The position numbers and the translations under genes are program-made. Positions 16,458 through 24,998 of a stretch of DNA of 64,000 bases are shown one piece after another. Below the pieces are notes generated by a model that saw only the letters and a list, made by a program, of their open reading frames with translations, was not told where the DNA came from and ran no database searches. The DNA is from JAGOTP01 sp964598725 (GTDB lineage: Bacteria; Patescibacteriota; Patescibacteriia; 2-12-FULL-60-25), in contig CAZRCW010000001.1 in the NCBI GenBank assembly GCA_964598725.1, positions 620,001 to 684,000 on the forward strand. The letters run 5' to 3'. Position 1 is the stretch's first letter; each line of letters starts with the position of its first letter.

Positions 16458-19400
16458 ATGGCATCTAAGCACGAAGGGATCAGCGGACAAGAACCGGTGA
16501 CACAAGAATTACCAAAAAAGAAAGAACGTCCTGCGTTTAGTGCTGAGCTTGTGCGCCAGGGGCGGGTCTACGAGGCTTTATATGAAGCGGAGCAGGGGAT
16601 CTTGCCAATCGATCATCCGGTTACTCAACAGATCCAAACGCTGTTAGATGAACATCCGATTCAAGATAAGCCTGCACGGATTCGCGTAAGCTTACAATCA
16701 ACTGAACCAGAGGCCTTTGTTCTACCAAATGGAGCAATTGTGGTGAGTCGTGGGTTGTTAAAAATGCTTGATACGCAAGAGCTACGTGTCGTAATTGGGC
16801 ATGAGGCGACTCACTTTGCGCGTCGTGATAGTCAAGAATTCTCGAAGATGGTCGAGGAGATGCGGGATGATCGTCGGCTGGTAAAGCAGGTTCGTTTATT
16901 GGGGTCCATGCGCGCTGCAGAGCAGCGAGCCGATATTCAGGGAATTGTTGAGGGTGATAAGGCCGGAACGCATCCGGCTGCTCTGCGTACGCTCATGCAG
17001 AAGCTCGAACGTTGGGGGATTGAACAGGGCATCACCGATCCCAGCCTTATCCATGGTAGCGAGATCGATCGCACGGTGAACGCGGGTATCGCGGCTCAGA
17101 TCTATGATTTTGAATCCGACTACCTGACGCGTACGCCCTTGAGTCAAGAAATTCAAGACTTCTGTCAACAGCTATCGGCAGCACGTTTTCCAGATTCAGG
17201 TGAGTGTGAACTCGAAGAGGCGACGGTCGCGTTTGCAGCGGCGACTCCTCAAGAGGTGCTGTCCTGCCTACGTAACTGGCGTTCTGCGGACCGTGCTCAC
17301 GCCGCTCAGGTCAAACAGGATCAGATCGATTCCCTCGAGCAGACGCTGAGCGACGACGCGTACGACACGAGCGCCGAGCGTAAGGCAATAGAAAAAGAAC
17401 TTGCAGAGCTTCAAGCGGGTGAATTAGAGATTCCTATTCTTGGTGAAGGATACAAGGCAGCGGTTGACCGACTTGGGCAGCACATCAAGGCAAGATTGCC
17501 AGCAACCAGTCCGCTTCAGAGAAGCGCCCTACTCCATTTCCTGGTAGATTCGGCTGCATCCATCACGGAAAATGAGCTTGTTGATAGTCCAATCGAAGGG
17601 CTTGTCGACTACCTGGGCCAGCTTGACGATCGCGAGCAGCTCGAAGAGATACGAAGGGTCTTGTCACCTGAGGTCTTAGAAGGCTTGGGAGTGTACTTGA
17701 CTGATGGCCAAGGCTTGGCGCGTTTTTCTGGTGCGATCTTTCGTGGAGCGAATGAAAGCGAGCTTTATCAAGTAGGGAAGCAATTTGACGTTGAAGGCTA
17801 TCTTGAAAGCTGTGGGGCATTTCTTGAGGCGACCGCGCGTATATTATCGGAGCGGTCTTTGACTGGTGGGAGTGGCTTTGCGTTATCTGAGCCGATGTTA
17901 GGAGAGCTGCTGGTGAATATCGACACTAAGCAAACAACGACACCTGCCGCGCTGGCAGTATTGCGTTTTCAGGACTTTTTGATGGCCAACGGCATGCCGC
18001 CGCTGGCCTCAAAGCTCTTCAAGGTGTTTAAGGATCAGCATTTCTTTAAGCGAACCGTCTCAGAAGCACTTCCAGAGGAGCTTGAGCGCCAGTTTGGGCA
18101 GAGAGAGGATACACCCACGGTTGAGCAATTTTTGACAGCTGAGCTTTATAAAAAAGTCGACCCTTACTTCCAGGATAAGGACGTGACGATCTACGGAGTG
18201 TTTTTGGGGTTAGAGACGTTTGCGTATTTCAGTGAAGCTAGCCTTTTTGTCGGAACAGAACGGCCGAGCGGCCTTACAACACAGGAGATGAAGAAAATGC
18301 TCCAGCTACCTTCTAAAATAAGTGTAGATGGGGTGGACCTCCGAGGGCCGATGGCAGTGATTCTTCAGGAGGCGCATCCAGCGTTCGTGAGTGAGCACAA
18401 CGAGCGGGTGGATACATTCGTGGCCTTATCTACGAGTTTAGGTTTTGATAAAGCTTTTGGTACCAAGGAGGGAGTGGGTAAGTTTTTTCAAGGGATAAAT
18501 AATCTTTATGAAGATACCAAGGATCAGCCAGGTGTTCAGGTAGAGTTCGCTGCGCTCTGTGCCTGTGCTGTGACGTTTCTGCTCTGGGACGAAACACTGA
18601 CCTGGCTGCCGGCGGACAGACACGCTCGTCTCCACGAGATCACGCGTCTGATGATTGATGTTCCTGGGGGAGTAACTTCGTACGTTGTGCTTAATGCTGG
18701 GTTCTTAGAAGGACTTGCCTTTAGTGCGCCTAAAGGAGCACGCTTTGAACATGCACTTACGCTGGCGCGGGCGATTCTCAATGACGATGCCACAGCGGAT
18801 CGAGCTGCAGATGCGCATACGCGTTATAGACAACAATCCCCGCCGGATGCCTTTCGAAAAGCCTCGATTGATCCAGTCGATGATCTAGTTGAGTTTCTGA
18901 ACTTGGCAGCCTCGGGTGACAAAGATCGATTAGAGCAGCTGTCGAAAAAGCAGGCGGTGGAGTTCATGCACCAGTTTGATGAGTTTGTCTTTCAGCATTG
19001 TCAGACCGTGCCTATCCATATCAATAGAGAGGATCCGCTCATGAACGCAGGTCAAGACATGGTGATGCACATTCTTAAGGGTCAGCAGATCGAGCTTGAG
19101 GATCCACTAAGCCGGCAACTATTGTTGTCACTAGCAAGTCGTATCCATGACCCGATTGTACGGTCACGGGTGGTCAAAGCGGTGATCGAGCATGAGCTTG
19201 CAGGCGCTAGTCAACGAACGCCAGCCGACACGATAGAGTTATTGTGGAAAAACAAACATGTTCGTTTTGTAGCCTTGGGAGATATTCGCGAGCGATTTTT
19301 AGACGAGCAAGTAACTACAGAGAAAGAGCTAAAAGGGTTGTCTGACCTGGCGCTTGAAACGGTTGAGCGGGTCGGTTCACCGGATAAATTCGGAGTATAC

Positions 19401-21221
19401 GCCTTACTTGAGCGCATCGAAAAGAAAAAAGATGCATTTGAGTTATTCACCTGGGCGTATGAATATTCATTCGATGACACAAAAGCGAAACAAGAGTTCT
19501 TCAATTTCATCCGGCAGGATTGGAGGCTATCGGGCTATGTAGCAACCGATGAAGAAGCCATCCTGCATACCGAATCTTTACTGAGCAACTTAGAGATGGC
19601 AGATTCGCTCGTGAAGCACGCGATTGCACGTAAGCTCTTAATTGGGGCAAACGGGCTTCTCCATACACCTGACAAACGAAAACGACTGTTTGAGTATCTG
19701 CTCTCCAAAGGGGTTGATAGCTCTGGCTCCTCGCCTGAGCTCGTCGCGATTACTGGTGAAGTTCTCCCCATGATCGCTGAAGTCGTTGAGACAGATGTCT
19801 TGTTTGCCGCCCTGGCGCCGTTCCTTCAAGCAAAATTGTTTGCACCATCACAGAATAAGGCGGATTGGGAACAGATTCTGCTCGACATCTACGACCGTAA
19901 TCGTGTGACGGTAAAAAGAACACTCAACCGCCTTGATGATCTGAAAGGTTATCAAACAAATTGGGCCGAAGAGGCAAAAGAAGGAGTGGTCTCTGTTGGT
20001 CAGCAGCTAAACGCCCGTTTGGAATCGATTGGGATCAAGCTGACGCCGGAGACAGAACAACTAGAGCCAAAGCCAACGCTCGAGGCGATGGTAGTTCAGA
20101 TTGCCGAGTCGTTAGGCGCGCCACTCACACGTTTCTTGCAGGTGCTGGAGCAATATGTAGAAACGTTATCACCGGATTTGCAACGTGCGTTCCGTGAGAT
20201 TTTTGATAACGTCCGTGGCCAATTAAAGCTTACGGCCTTCAATACGATCCAGCGACGTGCGCCCAACCTCAAAATTCCTCGTATGGGGAAGCGTGCGGGT
20301 GGTGGATCGCTCATGTCAACCTATGACTGTGATGTTGAAGATGGGGCTGCTGGAGATGTGCGACGAGAGGCGGTGAAGGTTTTAGCTCCAAATGCTGAAT
20401 TTTTGTCGGATCTTGTCCTGACGAGCATTGGTCATGTCGTAGAACGATTGGCTGAGCAAAATCCAGAACGTTATGCACCAGCCATTGAAGCGTTCAAAGA
20501 TATTGCCGCCTGGATCCAGGCGGATATTAACGACACGCGTTTCTTCGAGCTTGACCCGGCATTCCGTCAAACGCATTCCGGCTTCCGCGTGCCTGGCATG
20601 CGTTATGGACTCTATGTTCCTGAATCTCGACCGATTGATGGCGATCCACATGCCTCGGCGAATAAATATGTGAAGCGTGAAGAATTCGTGCAAGGTGTAA
20701 CTCTGAATCGTATTTTGGCTGAGCCCGGAACGCACGACGTACGTCAGGCGGTCTCGTTGGTTGCTAAGGTTTTTGCGCAACAGTTGATGACGGGCATCAT
20801 GCATTCGGATATTCATCCGGGGAACTACATTGTCTGTGAACGCGACGGCCAAGACTGGATCGCGATGATCGATCGAAGCTTGTATCTCGAGCTAGACCAA
20901 GACGATCAACAGCTCATTCTTGGCTTATCGCAAGGGTCAGCTCCGGAAAACCAAGCCGAGCTGCTACAGACCTACTTCTTTCGAGACCCTGTTGGTGGTG
21001 CGTTACCCCTTGAGACGTGGCTAGGGTTTGTGCAGACACTGCAGATTCAAGGGGAAGCGGGTTTGCGGTCTATCATGGCTAATTTACGTGCGTTGGGAGT
21101 AAAGATTCCACTCAAGCTGACCTTACTTTTAAAGAATATCGGTTCGTTGAATCGGATGTGCCGTCGGGCGGGTTTTGATTCCTTCCGTGAGGCAATTGGC
21201 TATTTGCCAGAAGCAGCCTGA
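16458..21221 (+). CDS. Giant fusion: M48-type metallopeptidase domain, helical middle, AarF/UbiB-like kinase domain
   Basis: A 1587-residue soluble protein with no membrane segment or signal. The N-terminal region holds an M48-like zinc peptidase site: HEATH (115-119) within VVIGHEATHFARRDS, followed by the ExxAD third-ligand motif (Glu155, Asp159). The central ~1050 residues are mostly helical and unrecognised. The C-terminal ~330 residues resemble the ABC1/AarF/UbiB atypical kinases: a Gly-rich turn GGGSLMST, AVKVLAPNA (Lys1307), the catalytic-loop motif HSDIHPGN (Asp1451, Asn1456) and MIDRS (Asp1472) in the DFG position. UbiB proteins usually have membrane helices; none are evident here. 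It starts 12 bp after comF with no terminator, so it may belong to that operon. I know no named family with this arrangement. Confidence 0.85.
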   Translation: MASKHEGISGQEPVTQELPKKKERPAFSAELVRQGRVYEALYEAEQGILPIDHPVTQQIQTLLDEHPIQDKPARIRVSLQSTEPEAFVLPNGAIVVSRGLLKMLDTQELRVVIGHEATHFARRDSQEFSKMVEEMRDDRRLVKQVRLLGSMRAAEQRADIQGIVEGDKAGTHPAALRTLMQKLERWGIEQGITDPSLIHGSEIDRTVNAGIAAQIYDFESDYLTRTPLSQEIQDFCQQLSAARFPDSGECELEEATVAFAAATPQEVLSCLRNWRSADRAHAAQVKQDQIDSLEQTLSDDAYDTSAERKAIEKELAELQAGELEIPILGEGYKAAVDRLGQHIKARLPATSPLQRSALLHFLVDSAASITENELVDSPIEGLVDYLGQLDDREQLEEIRRVLSPEVLEGLGVYLTDGQGLARFSGAIFRGANESELYQVGKQFDVEGYLESCGAFLEATARILSERSLTGGSGFALSEPMLGELLVNIDTKQTTTPAALAVLRFQDFLMANGMPPLASKLFKVFKDQHFFKRTVSEALPEELERQFGQREDTPTVEQFLTAELYKKVDPYFQDKDVTIYGVFLGLETFAYFSEASLFVGTERPSGLTTQEMKKMLQLPSKISVDGVDLRGPMAVILQEAHPAFVSEHNERVDTFVALSTSLGFDKAFGTKEGVGKFFQGINNLYEDTKDQPGVQVEFAALCACAVTFLLWDETLTWLPADRHARLHEITRLMIDVPGGVTSYVVLNAGFLEGLAFSAPKGARFEHALTLARAILNDDATADRAADAHTRYRQQSPPDAFRKASIDPVDDLVEFLNLAASGDKDRLEQLSKKQAVEFMHQFDEFVFQHCQTVPIHINREDPLMNAGQDMVMHILKGQQIELEDPLSRQLLLSLASRIHDPIVRSRVVKAVIEHELAGASQRTPADTIELLWKNKHVRFVALGDIRERFLDEQVTTEKELKGLSDLALETVERVGSPDKFGVYALLERIEKKKDAFELFTWAYEYSFDDTKAKQEFFNFIRQDWRLSGYVATDEEAILHTESLLSNLEMADSLVKHAIARKLLIGANGLLHTPDKRKRLFEYLLSKGVDSSGSSPELVAITGEVLPMIAEVVETDVLFAALAPFLQAKLFAPSQNKADWEQILLDIYDRNRVTVKRTLNRLDDLKGYQTNWAEEAKEGVVSVGQQLNARLESIGIKLTPETEQLEPKPTLEAMVVQIAESLGAPLTRFLQVLEQYVETLSPDLQRAFREIFDNVRGQLKLTAFNTIQRRAPNLKIPRMGKRAGGGSLMSTYDCDVEDGAAGDVRREAVKVLAPNAEFLSDLVLTSIGHVVERLAEQNPERYAPAIEAFKDIAAWIQADINDTRFFELDPAFRQTHSGFRVPGMRYGLYVPESRPIDGDPHASANKYVKREEFVQGVTLNRILAEPGTHDVRQAVSLVAKVFAQQLMTGIMHSDIHPGNYIVCERDGQDWIAMIDRSLYLELDQDDQQLILGLSQGSAPENQAELLQTYFFRDPVGGALPLETWLGFVQTLQIQGEAGLRSIMANLRALGVKIPLKLTLLLKNIGSLNRMCRRAGFDSFREAIGYLPEAA

Positions 21222-21224
21222 TCT

Positions 21225-21851
21225 TTAGAAATGGTTTTGCAGTGGCTCCGAGCAAATCAATCGTCCAAAATCCGCTTCCCAAGCATGCAGAGTATAGTAG
21301 TCCGGATGACGTGAGAATTCATTTAGTGAATGAATATTTTCTGTTGTCGCTATTCCAATATTCAGCGCGGCGATTTCTTGCGAGTTTGCTTTCAGCAAGA
21401 TCTTTAGTCGATCCAACGCTTCAGGTGCCGGGTGGTTAGCGAGCTCTTGTTTCAACAAATGCCAAATCTTCTCCGCCCCGATTCGCCCTGGGATCGGTGG
21501 CAGCGAGACGCCTTTTACTAAGCCGTTAAACGCGAAGGCGTACGGTCCAAAGACGTAGGGCTGATTGTATTCCAGAACACCTTTATGATGTTCAAATGAA
21601 GCGCTACGTGCATGGGCGACGAGGCTGAACGTCTCTGGAATCGTTTCAAAGCGCTCACGATCTTCCCAAACAGGGGAGAGGGAATGATACGTTTCCCAGG
21701 TATTGTCTACCTTCAGCCACGCAACACCCCAACCATCGCCCTGCCAGTCGCCGTCGTAGGACTTGCTGGCTTGTGACATATTCGCAAAGGCGTTCAGCAG
21801 CTGCTTGGGTTGTGTTGGTTTGTGAAAACGGACGGTGACGAAGCGACACAT
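21225..21851 (-). CDS. Class II glutamine amidotransferase (YafJ/EgtC-like)
   Basis: Ntn-type amidotransferase domain that hydrolyses glutamine or a related amide. Met1 is followed directly by the nucleophile Cys2 (MCRF). DGWGVAW, AHARSAS and FAFNGLVKG follow, in the order of the class II family. At 208 residues it is a stand-alone domain, without a synthase partner. Its ATG lies 1 nt after the lysJ stop (TAA-T-ATG), so it is co-transcribed with an amino-group carrier pathway. No LysK-type deacylase gene is visible in the window. This protein could serve there as an amidohydrolase, which is speculation. It converges on the 1587-residue gene with a 3 bp gap. Confidence 0.88.
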   Translation of the reverse strand: MCRFVTVRFHKPTQPKQLLNAFANMSQASKSYDGDWQGDGWGVAWLKVDNTWETYHSLSPVWEDRERFETIPETFSLVAHARSASFEHHKGVLEYNQPYVFGPYAFAFNGLVKGVSLPPIPGRIGAEKIWHLLKQELANHPAPEALDRLKILLKANSQEIAALNIGIATTENIHSLNEFSRHPDYYTLHAWEADFGRLICSEPLQNHF

Positions 21852-21852
21852 A

Positions 21853-23019
21853 TTAGACGAGTGTATCGAGCGCCTCTTGGAAGGCTGTGACCGTTGTCTG
21901 AATGTCGGCTTCTGTGATCACAAACGGTGGCAAAAGACGCACCACATCTTCACCCGCTGGGATCACCAAGATGCCTCTGTCCTGCATGAGTTTGAGGAGT
22001 TGATTACGCTTGTCTTTGATTGCGAGGCCGAGCATTAAGCCTTGTCCGCGCACGCCGAGGATGAGATCAGAGCGGAGGGTACCGAGCGCCTGTTTGAAGG
22101 CGATCCCGAGTGTATTGACGCGAGCAAGTTGCTCGTCCGTCAGTAGTTTTAACGTCGCCAAGACACCAGCGCACGCTAATGGGTTCCCACCGAATGTCGA
22201 CGTGTGCAAGTGTTTTGGAACTTTGCTGCCAACTTCTTGGGTGACGACCGTTGCGCCAACGGGAATACCACCGGCCAAGCCTTTCCCAAGACAGAGAATA
22301 TCGGCGCTGATGTTCATCCGCTGACTGGCGAGGAACGTTCCGGTGCGACCGACCCCGGTTTGAATCTCATCGATGATGAGCAGCGCTCCGTTTACTGAAC
22401 ACAAGTCCTTGGCTTTACTCAAGAACGTTGCGCCTGGTGTATGAATTCCGCCTTCTCCTTGAATTGGTTCGACGATGAAGGCAGCGGTCTGATCATTCAA
22501 CGCTTGTTCGAGGGCGTTGAGATCATCGAAAGGAATCTGAACGAATTCCCAGAGGAGGGGAGCGAATGGTTGTTTGTATTTTTCACCGGCGGTGGCGGAC
22601 AGGGCACCGAGCGTTTTTCCATGATAGCCGTGATCGCAGACGATGAAGCGTTTCTTGCCAGTCGTTAGCACAGCAAACTTAAGAGCAGCTTCGATGGCTT
22701 CCGCGCCTGAGTTGGACCAGTAGACCTGGCTGTAAGCGTCGCCACAGCTTTTGACGAGCGCAGCCGATGCTTCGGCTCGAACCGGGTTCGTGAAGCTCCC
22801 ATGGAGCGTTGTGAGCGCGGAGAACTGTTCCGTGAGCGCTTGGGTGATGGCGGGATGCCCATAGCCAAACACATTCACCCCGTAATTGCTCATCAAATCG
22901 AGATAGTGCTTGCCAGATTCGTCGATGAGAAAGGCGCCTTCGCCTCGAACGAAGCTCACGCCTCGATTGACGTAGGTGTTCACCACGGTGGCCTGCTGGA
23001 GGTTGTGAGCGTCGGGCAT
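21853..23019 (-). CDS. lysJ: LysJ/ArgD-type aminotransferase
   Basis: PLP-dependent class III aminotransferase that converts a LysW-bound semialdehyde to the amine (LysW-lysine or LysW-ornithine). The 388-residue sequence shows NYGVNVFGYGHP, WSNSGAEAIEAALKFA, IVEPIQGEGG, LLIIDEIQTGVGRTG (PLP-binding Asp) and the Schiff-base Lys in CLGKGLAGG. Length and order fit ArgD/LysJ. The LysJ call rests on the neighbouring lysWXYZ. It is separated from lysZ by an inserted opposite-strand PP2C gene and has its own promoter (TTGACG, 18 bp, TATACT). Confidence 0.9.
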   Translation of the reverse strand: MPDAHNLQQATVVNTYVNRGVSFVRGEGAFLIDESGKHYLDLMSNYGVNVFGYGHPAITQALTEQFSALTTLHGSFTNPVRAEASAALVKSCGDAYSQVYWSNSGAEAIEAALKFAVLTTGKKRFIVCDHGYHGKTLGALSATAGEKYKQPFAPLLWEFVQIPFDDLNALEQALNDQTAAFIVEPIQGEGGIHTPGATFLSKAKDLCSVNGALLIIDEIQTGVGRTGTFLASQRMNISADILCLGKGLAGGIPVGATVVTQEVGSKVPKHLHTSTFGGNPLACAGVLATLKLLTDEQLARVNTLGIAFKQALGTLRSDLILGVRGQGLMLGLAIKDKRNQLLKLMQDRGILVIPAGEDVVRLLPPFVITEADIQTTVTAFQEALDTLV

Positions 23020-23031
23020 AGATTAGGTCGA

Positions 23032-23061
23032 AGTATAACGATCCAGTAAAATAGGCGTCAA
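23032..23061 (-). promoter_or_regulatory. Promoter of lysJ
   Basis: On the minus strand, TTGACG (23056-23061) and TATACT (23032-23037) are 18 bp apart. The -10 ends 12 nt before the ATG at 23019, so the leader is about 5-6 nt. The promoter is divergent from that of the PP2C gene. Confidence 0.65.
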
Positions 23062-23082
23062 TTTGAGAAGAATTATAATATA

Positions 23083-23114
23083 TTGACAGTTGAGCACAGG
23101 TTTGGTGCTATAGA
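23083..23114 (+). promoter_or_regulatory. Probable promoter of the PP2C gene
   Basis: TTGACA (23083-23088) is followed 20 bp later by TATAGA (23109-23114). The spacing is longer than ideal, so the -10 assignment is tentative. It would leave a leader of more than 50 nt. Confidence 0.45.
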
Positions 23115-23164
23115 AGCGCAGTAGGCGTTTGAAAACCACAGAGACAAGGCGCGGTGCGCCGGAT

Positions 23165-23170
23165 GGGAGG
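23165..23170 (+). promoter_or_regulatory. Strong Shine-Dalgarno site of the PP2C gene
   Basis: GGGAGG sits 7 nt before the ATG at 23178 and decides that start over the upstream GTG at 23154. Good Shine-Dalgarno sites are rare in this window, so it marks the gene as different from its neighbours. Confidence 0.75.
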
Positions 23171-23177
23171 ATGCGAC

Positions 23178-24023
23178 ATGATCTTTGCAGGTCAATCGGA
23201 TATCGGTCGGCGAGCGAACAACGAAGACAGCTTCAATGAAGCCAACGGCTGTTTCGCGCTGGCAGATGGTGTCGGTGGTGGTCCAGCTGGAGAAGATGCG
23301 AGCCGGATCGCTGTAGGCGCAGCTTGCGAACATCTCGCGCAGGTTTGTCCTCAGAGCGAGGCGGACGTGATCGTGGCACTCCATCAAGCGGTGCAAGCGG
23401 CACAGATAGCGGTGTTGAAGAATGCAACCGGCTGGAAGCGGGGGATGGCGACGACTCTTGTTATCGCCTTCATCTACGGCAGCAAACTCTTCATCGCTTG
23501 TGTCGGTGATAGCCGGGGCTACCTTCAGCGGGGTCACCGACTTGTTCCGATGACGCGCGATCAGAATCACCTGAACGCCGCTCTCGATGAGGGTAAGTAC
23601 GGCTCTACGGAGGCAGAGCTCTTGCGAACGCTCCGCATACCGGAAGGACACCCCGCTCCGGACTTCTTCTACGGACTGGCTCAGACGGTCGGTGATGAGG
23701 CTAAGTCTCCGCGGGCAGTCATCACGGTAGCGGATCTGAGGCAACACGACCGATTCGTGCTCTGCACGGATGGACTGACAGATGAATGCTCGGATGAGCG
23801 TATCGGCGAACTCATTCGTCTTGCACCAGATCCGAAGGTCGCCTGTCGGTCGCTGATCGATGCTGCCAATCAGGCCGGTGCCGACGGTGCGGGTGAGAAC
23901 GACAACATCACCACTATCGTTGTCTTCCTCGACGACGAAGACCTGCCTCCCCCAACGCCCGACGACATCGCGAACCTGGCCTACCAGGTCTACGTCCCCC
24001 CGTCGTCGGACTCGGCCGTCTGA
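23178..24023 (+). CDS. PP2C-family serine/threonine phosphatase
   Basis: A 281-residue metal-dependent protein phosphatase. All core motifs are present: NNEDSF, ADGVGG, GMATT, GDSRGY, TRDQNH, TDGLTD and DNITTIVV, so it should be active. There is no membrane segment; a short Pro/Asp/Ser tail follows. The gene is GC-rich with GC-ending codons, has a Shine-Dalgarno site and a long leader, and points against the lys genes on either side. It is best seen as a cassette inserted between lysZ and lysJ. No partner Ser/Thr kinase of the Hanks type is in the window; the only kinase-like domain is in the 1587-residue protein. Confidence 0.93.
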   Translation: MIFAGQSDIGRRANNEDSFNEANGCFALADGVGGGPAGEDASRIAVGAACEHLAQVCPQSEADVIVALHQAVQAAQIAVLKNATGWKRGMATTLVIAFIYGSKLFIACVGDSRGYLQRGHRLVPMTRDQNHLNAALDEGKYGSTEAELLRTLRIPEGHPAPDFFYGLAQTVGDEAKSPRAVITVADLRQHDRFVLCTDGLTDECSDERIGELIRLAPDPKVACRSLIDAANQAGADGAGENDNITTIVVFLDDEDLPPPTPDDIANLAYQVYVPPSSDSAV

Positions 24024-24149
24024 TCCTTTCAGACGTCGCTCTTTCTCTTCCCCACCAACCGGGGGCTGAGCTCGCACACATGATCTACTCATGAAGCGCC
24101 GCTCGCCTCGACTGACTCTTCGATCGAATGATCGAACGTCTAAGAGCAA

Positions 24150-24180
24150 GAAAACACCGACCAGTCAGGTCGGTGTTTTC
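24150..24180. terminator. Bidirectional intrinsic terminator between PP2C gene and lysZ
   Basis: A perfect 13-bp stem (24150-24162 with 24168-24180) with loop AGTCA; the arms carry A- and T-runs for either direction. It would end both the PP2C transcript and the lysWXYZ transcript, consistent with lysJ having its own promoter. Confidence 0.85.
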
Positions 24181-24191
24181 TGTTTCGAGGG

Positions 24192-24995
24192 TTATTTGAG
24201 AACCGTACCTTTTCCTTCCAGTGCACTCTGAATCGGCCGTTCTATCCGTCCATCGCCCCAGTAGACGCGCTCGATCCCGCGAGCGAAGGCATCCTTGGTT
24301 CCAAGCAGTTTCTTTTTCATGCGTCCCTGAGCGAAGGGGAGAAACTCTTCTAGTTCTGCTTGATTGATTTCTGGAATGAGGCTGGTTGGATCTTTGAAGT
24401 CGCGGAGGAGCCCAGGCGCCTCAAACAAGACGACCATGTCTTTGATTCCAAGCGCTTCAGCCATCACGGATGTAGCAAAGTCATTGTCAGTATTCACGAT
24501 CTTCTGGTCGAGACTAATCGCTGGAGGACAGATCACGGGGACGTAGTCATTGTCCGTGAGGAGTTTTACGAGTCCCGCGTTCACGTTTTGAACTTTGCCG
24601 GTCAGGTTATCGGTAATGAGGAGTGTTTTTTCGCCTTCAACTGAGTACACGGCTTCTTTGCGTTTTGCTTCCCACAAACGCCCATCGATGCCGGAGAGTC
24701 CAACGGCGTTCACCTCATGACGTTGGAGCGCGGCCACGATCTTCTTGTTCAAGAGGCCTGCGTAGACCATCAAGAACACGTCCATCGCCGCTTCATCGGT
24801 GTAGACGCTGCTGATGCCGGAAGGGGAGGTGATCGTCTTGGTCGGTGTCCCAAGTTTCTCGGCGATTTCGTCACGGGTTGCGCTGGCGCCGTGGACGATA
24901 ACGATCTGTTCGCCTTTGGCGATGAGCGCGGCAACATCCTGGCAGATGAAGTCCAGATTGATGCCTTTGCCGCCACCGATTTTAAGTAGAATCAT
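24192..24995 (-). CDS. lysZ: LysZ-type [LysW]-aminoadipate/glutamate kinase
   Basis: Amino-acid kinase that phosphorylates the side-chain carboxylate of a LysW-bound amino acid. The 267-residue product starts MILLKIGGGKGIN, with IVIVHGASATRDEIAEKLG, then NVNAGLVKLL, and the nucleotide-binding VNTDNDFATSVMAEALG typical of ArgB/LysZ. It is close to the family length. It lies 3 bp after lysY in the order W-X-Y-Z. Whether the substrate is alpha-aminoadipate (lysine) or glutamate (ornithine/arginine) cannot be decided from the motifs I can read. Confidence 0.9.
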   Translation of the reverse strand: MILLKIGGGKGINLDFICQDVAALIAKGEQIVIVHGASATRDEIAEKLGTPTKTITSPSGISSVYTDEAAMDVFLMVYAGLLNKKIVAALQRHEVNAVGLSGIDGRLWEAKRKEAVYSVEGEKTLLITDNLTGKVQNVNAGLVKLLTDNDYVPVICPPAISLDQKIVNTDNDFATSVMAEALGIKDMVVLFEAPGLLRDFKDPTSLIPEINQAELEEFLPFAQGRMKKKLLGTKDAFARGIERVYWGDGRIERPIQSALEGKGTVLK

Positions 24996-24998
24996 AGG

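Noticed and set aside
23073..24149. Long minus-strand open frame (358 codons) opposite the PP2C gene
   Set aside because: It is a shadow of the GC-rich PP2C frame, whose catalytic motifs are complete. The reverse product is Arg/Ser-rich with no motifs.
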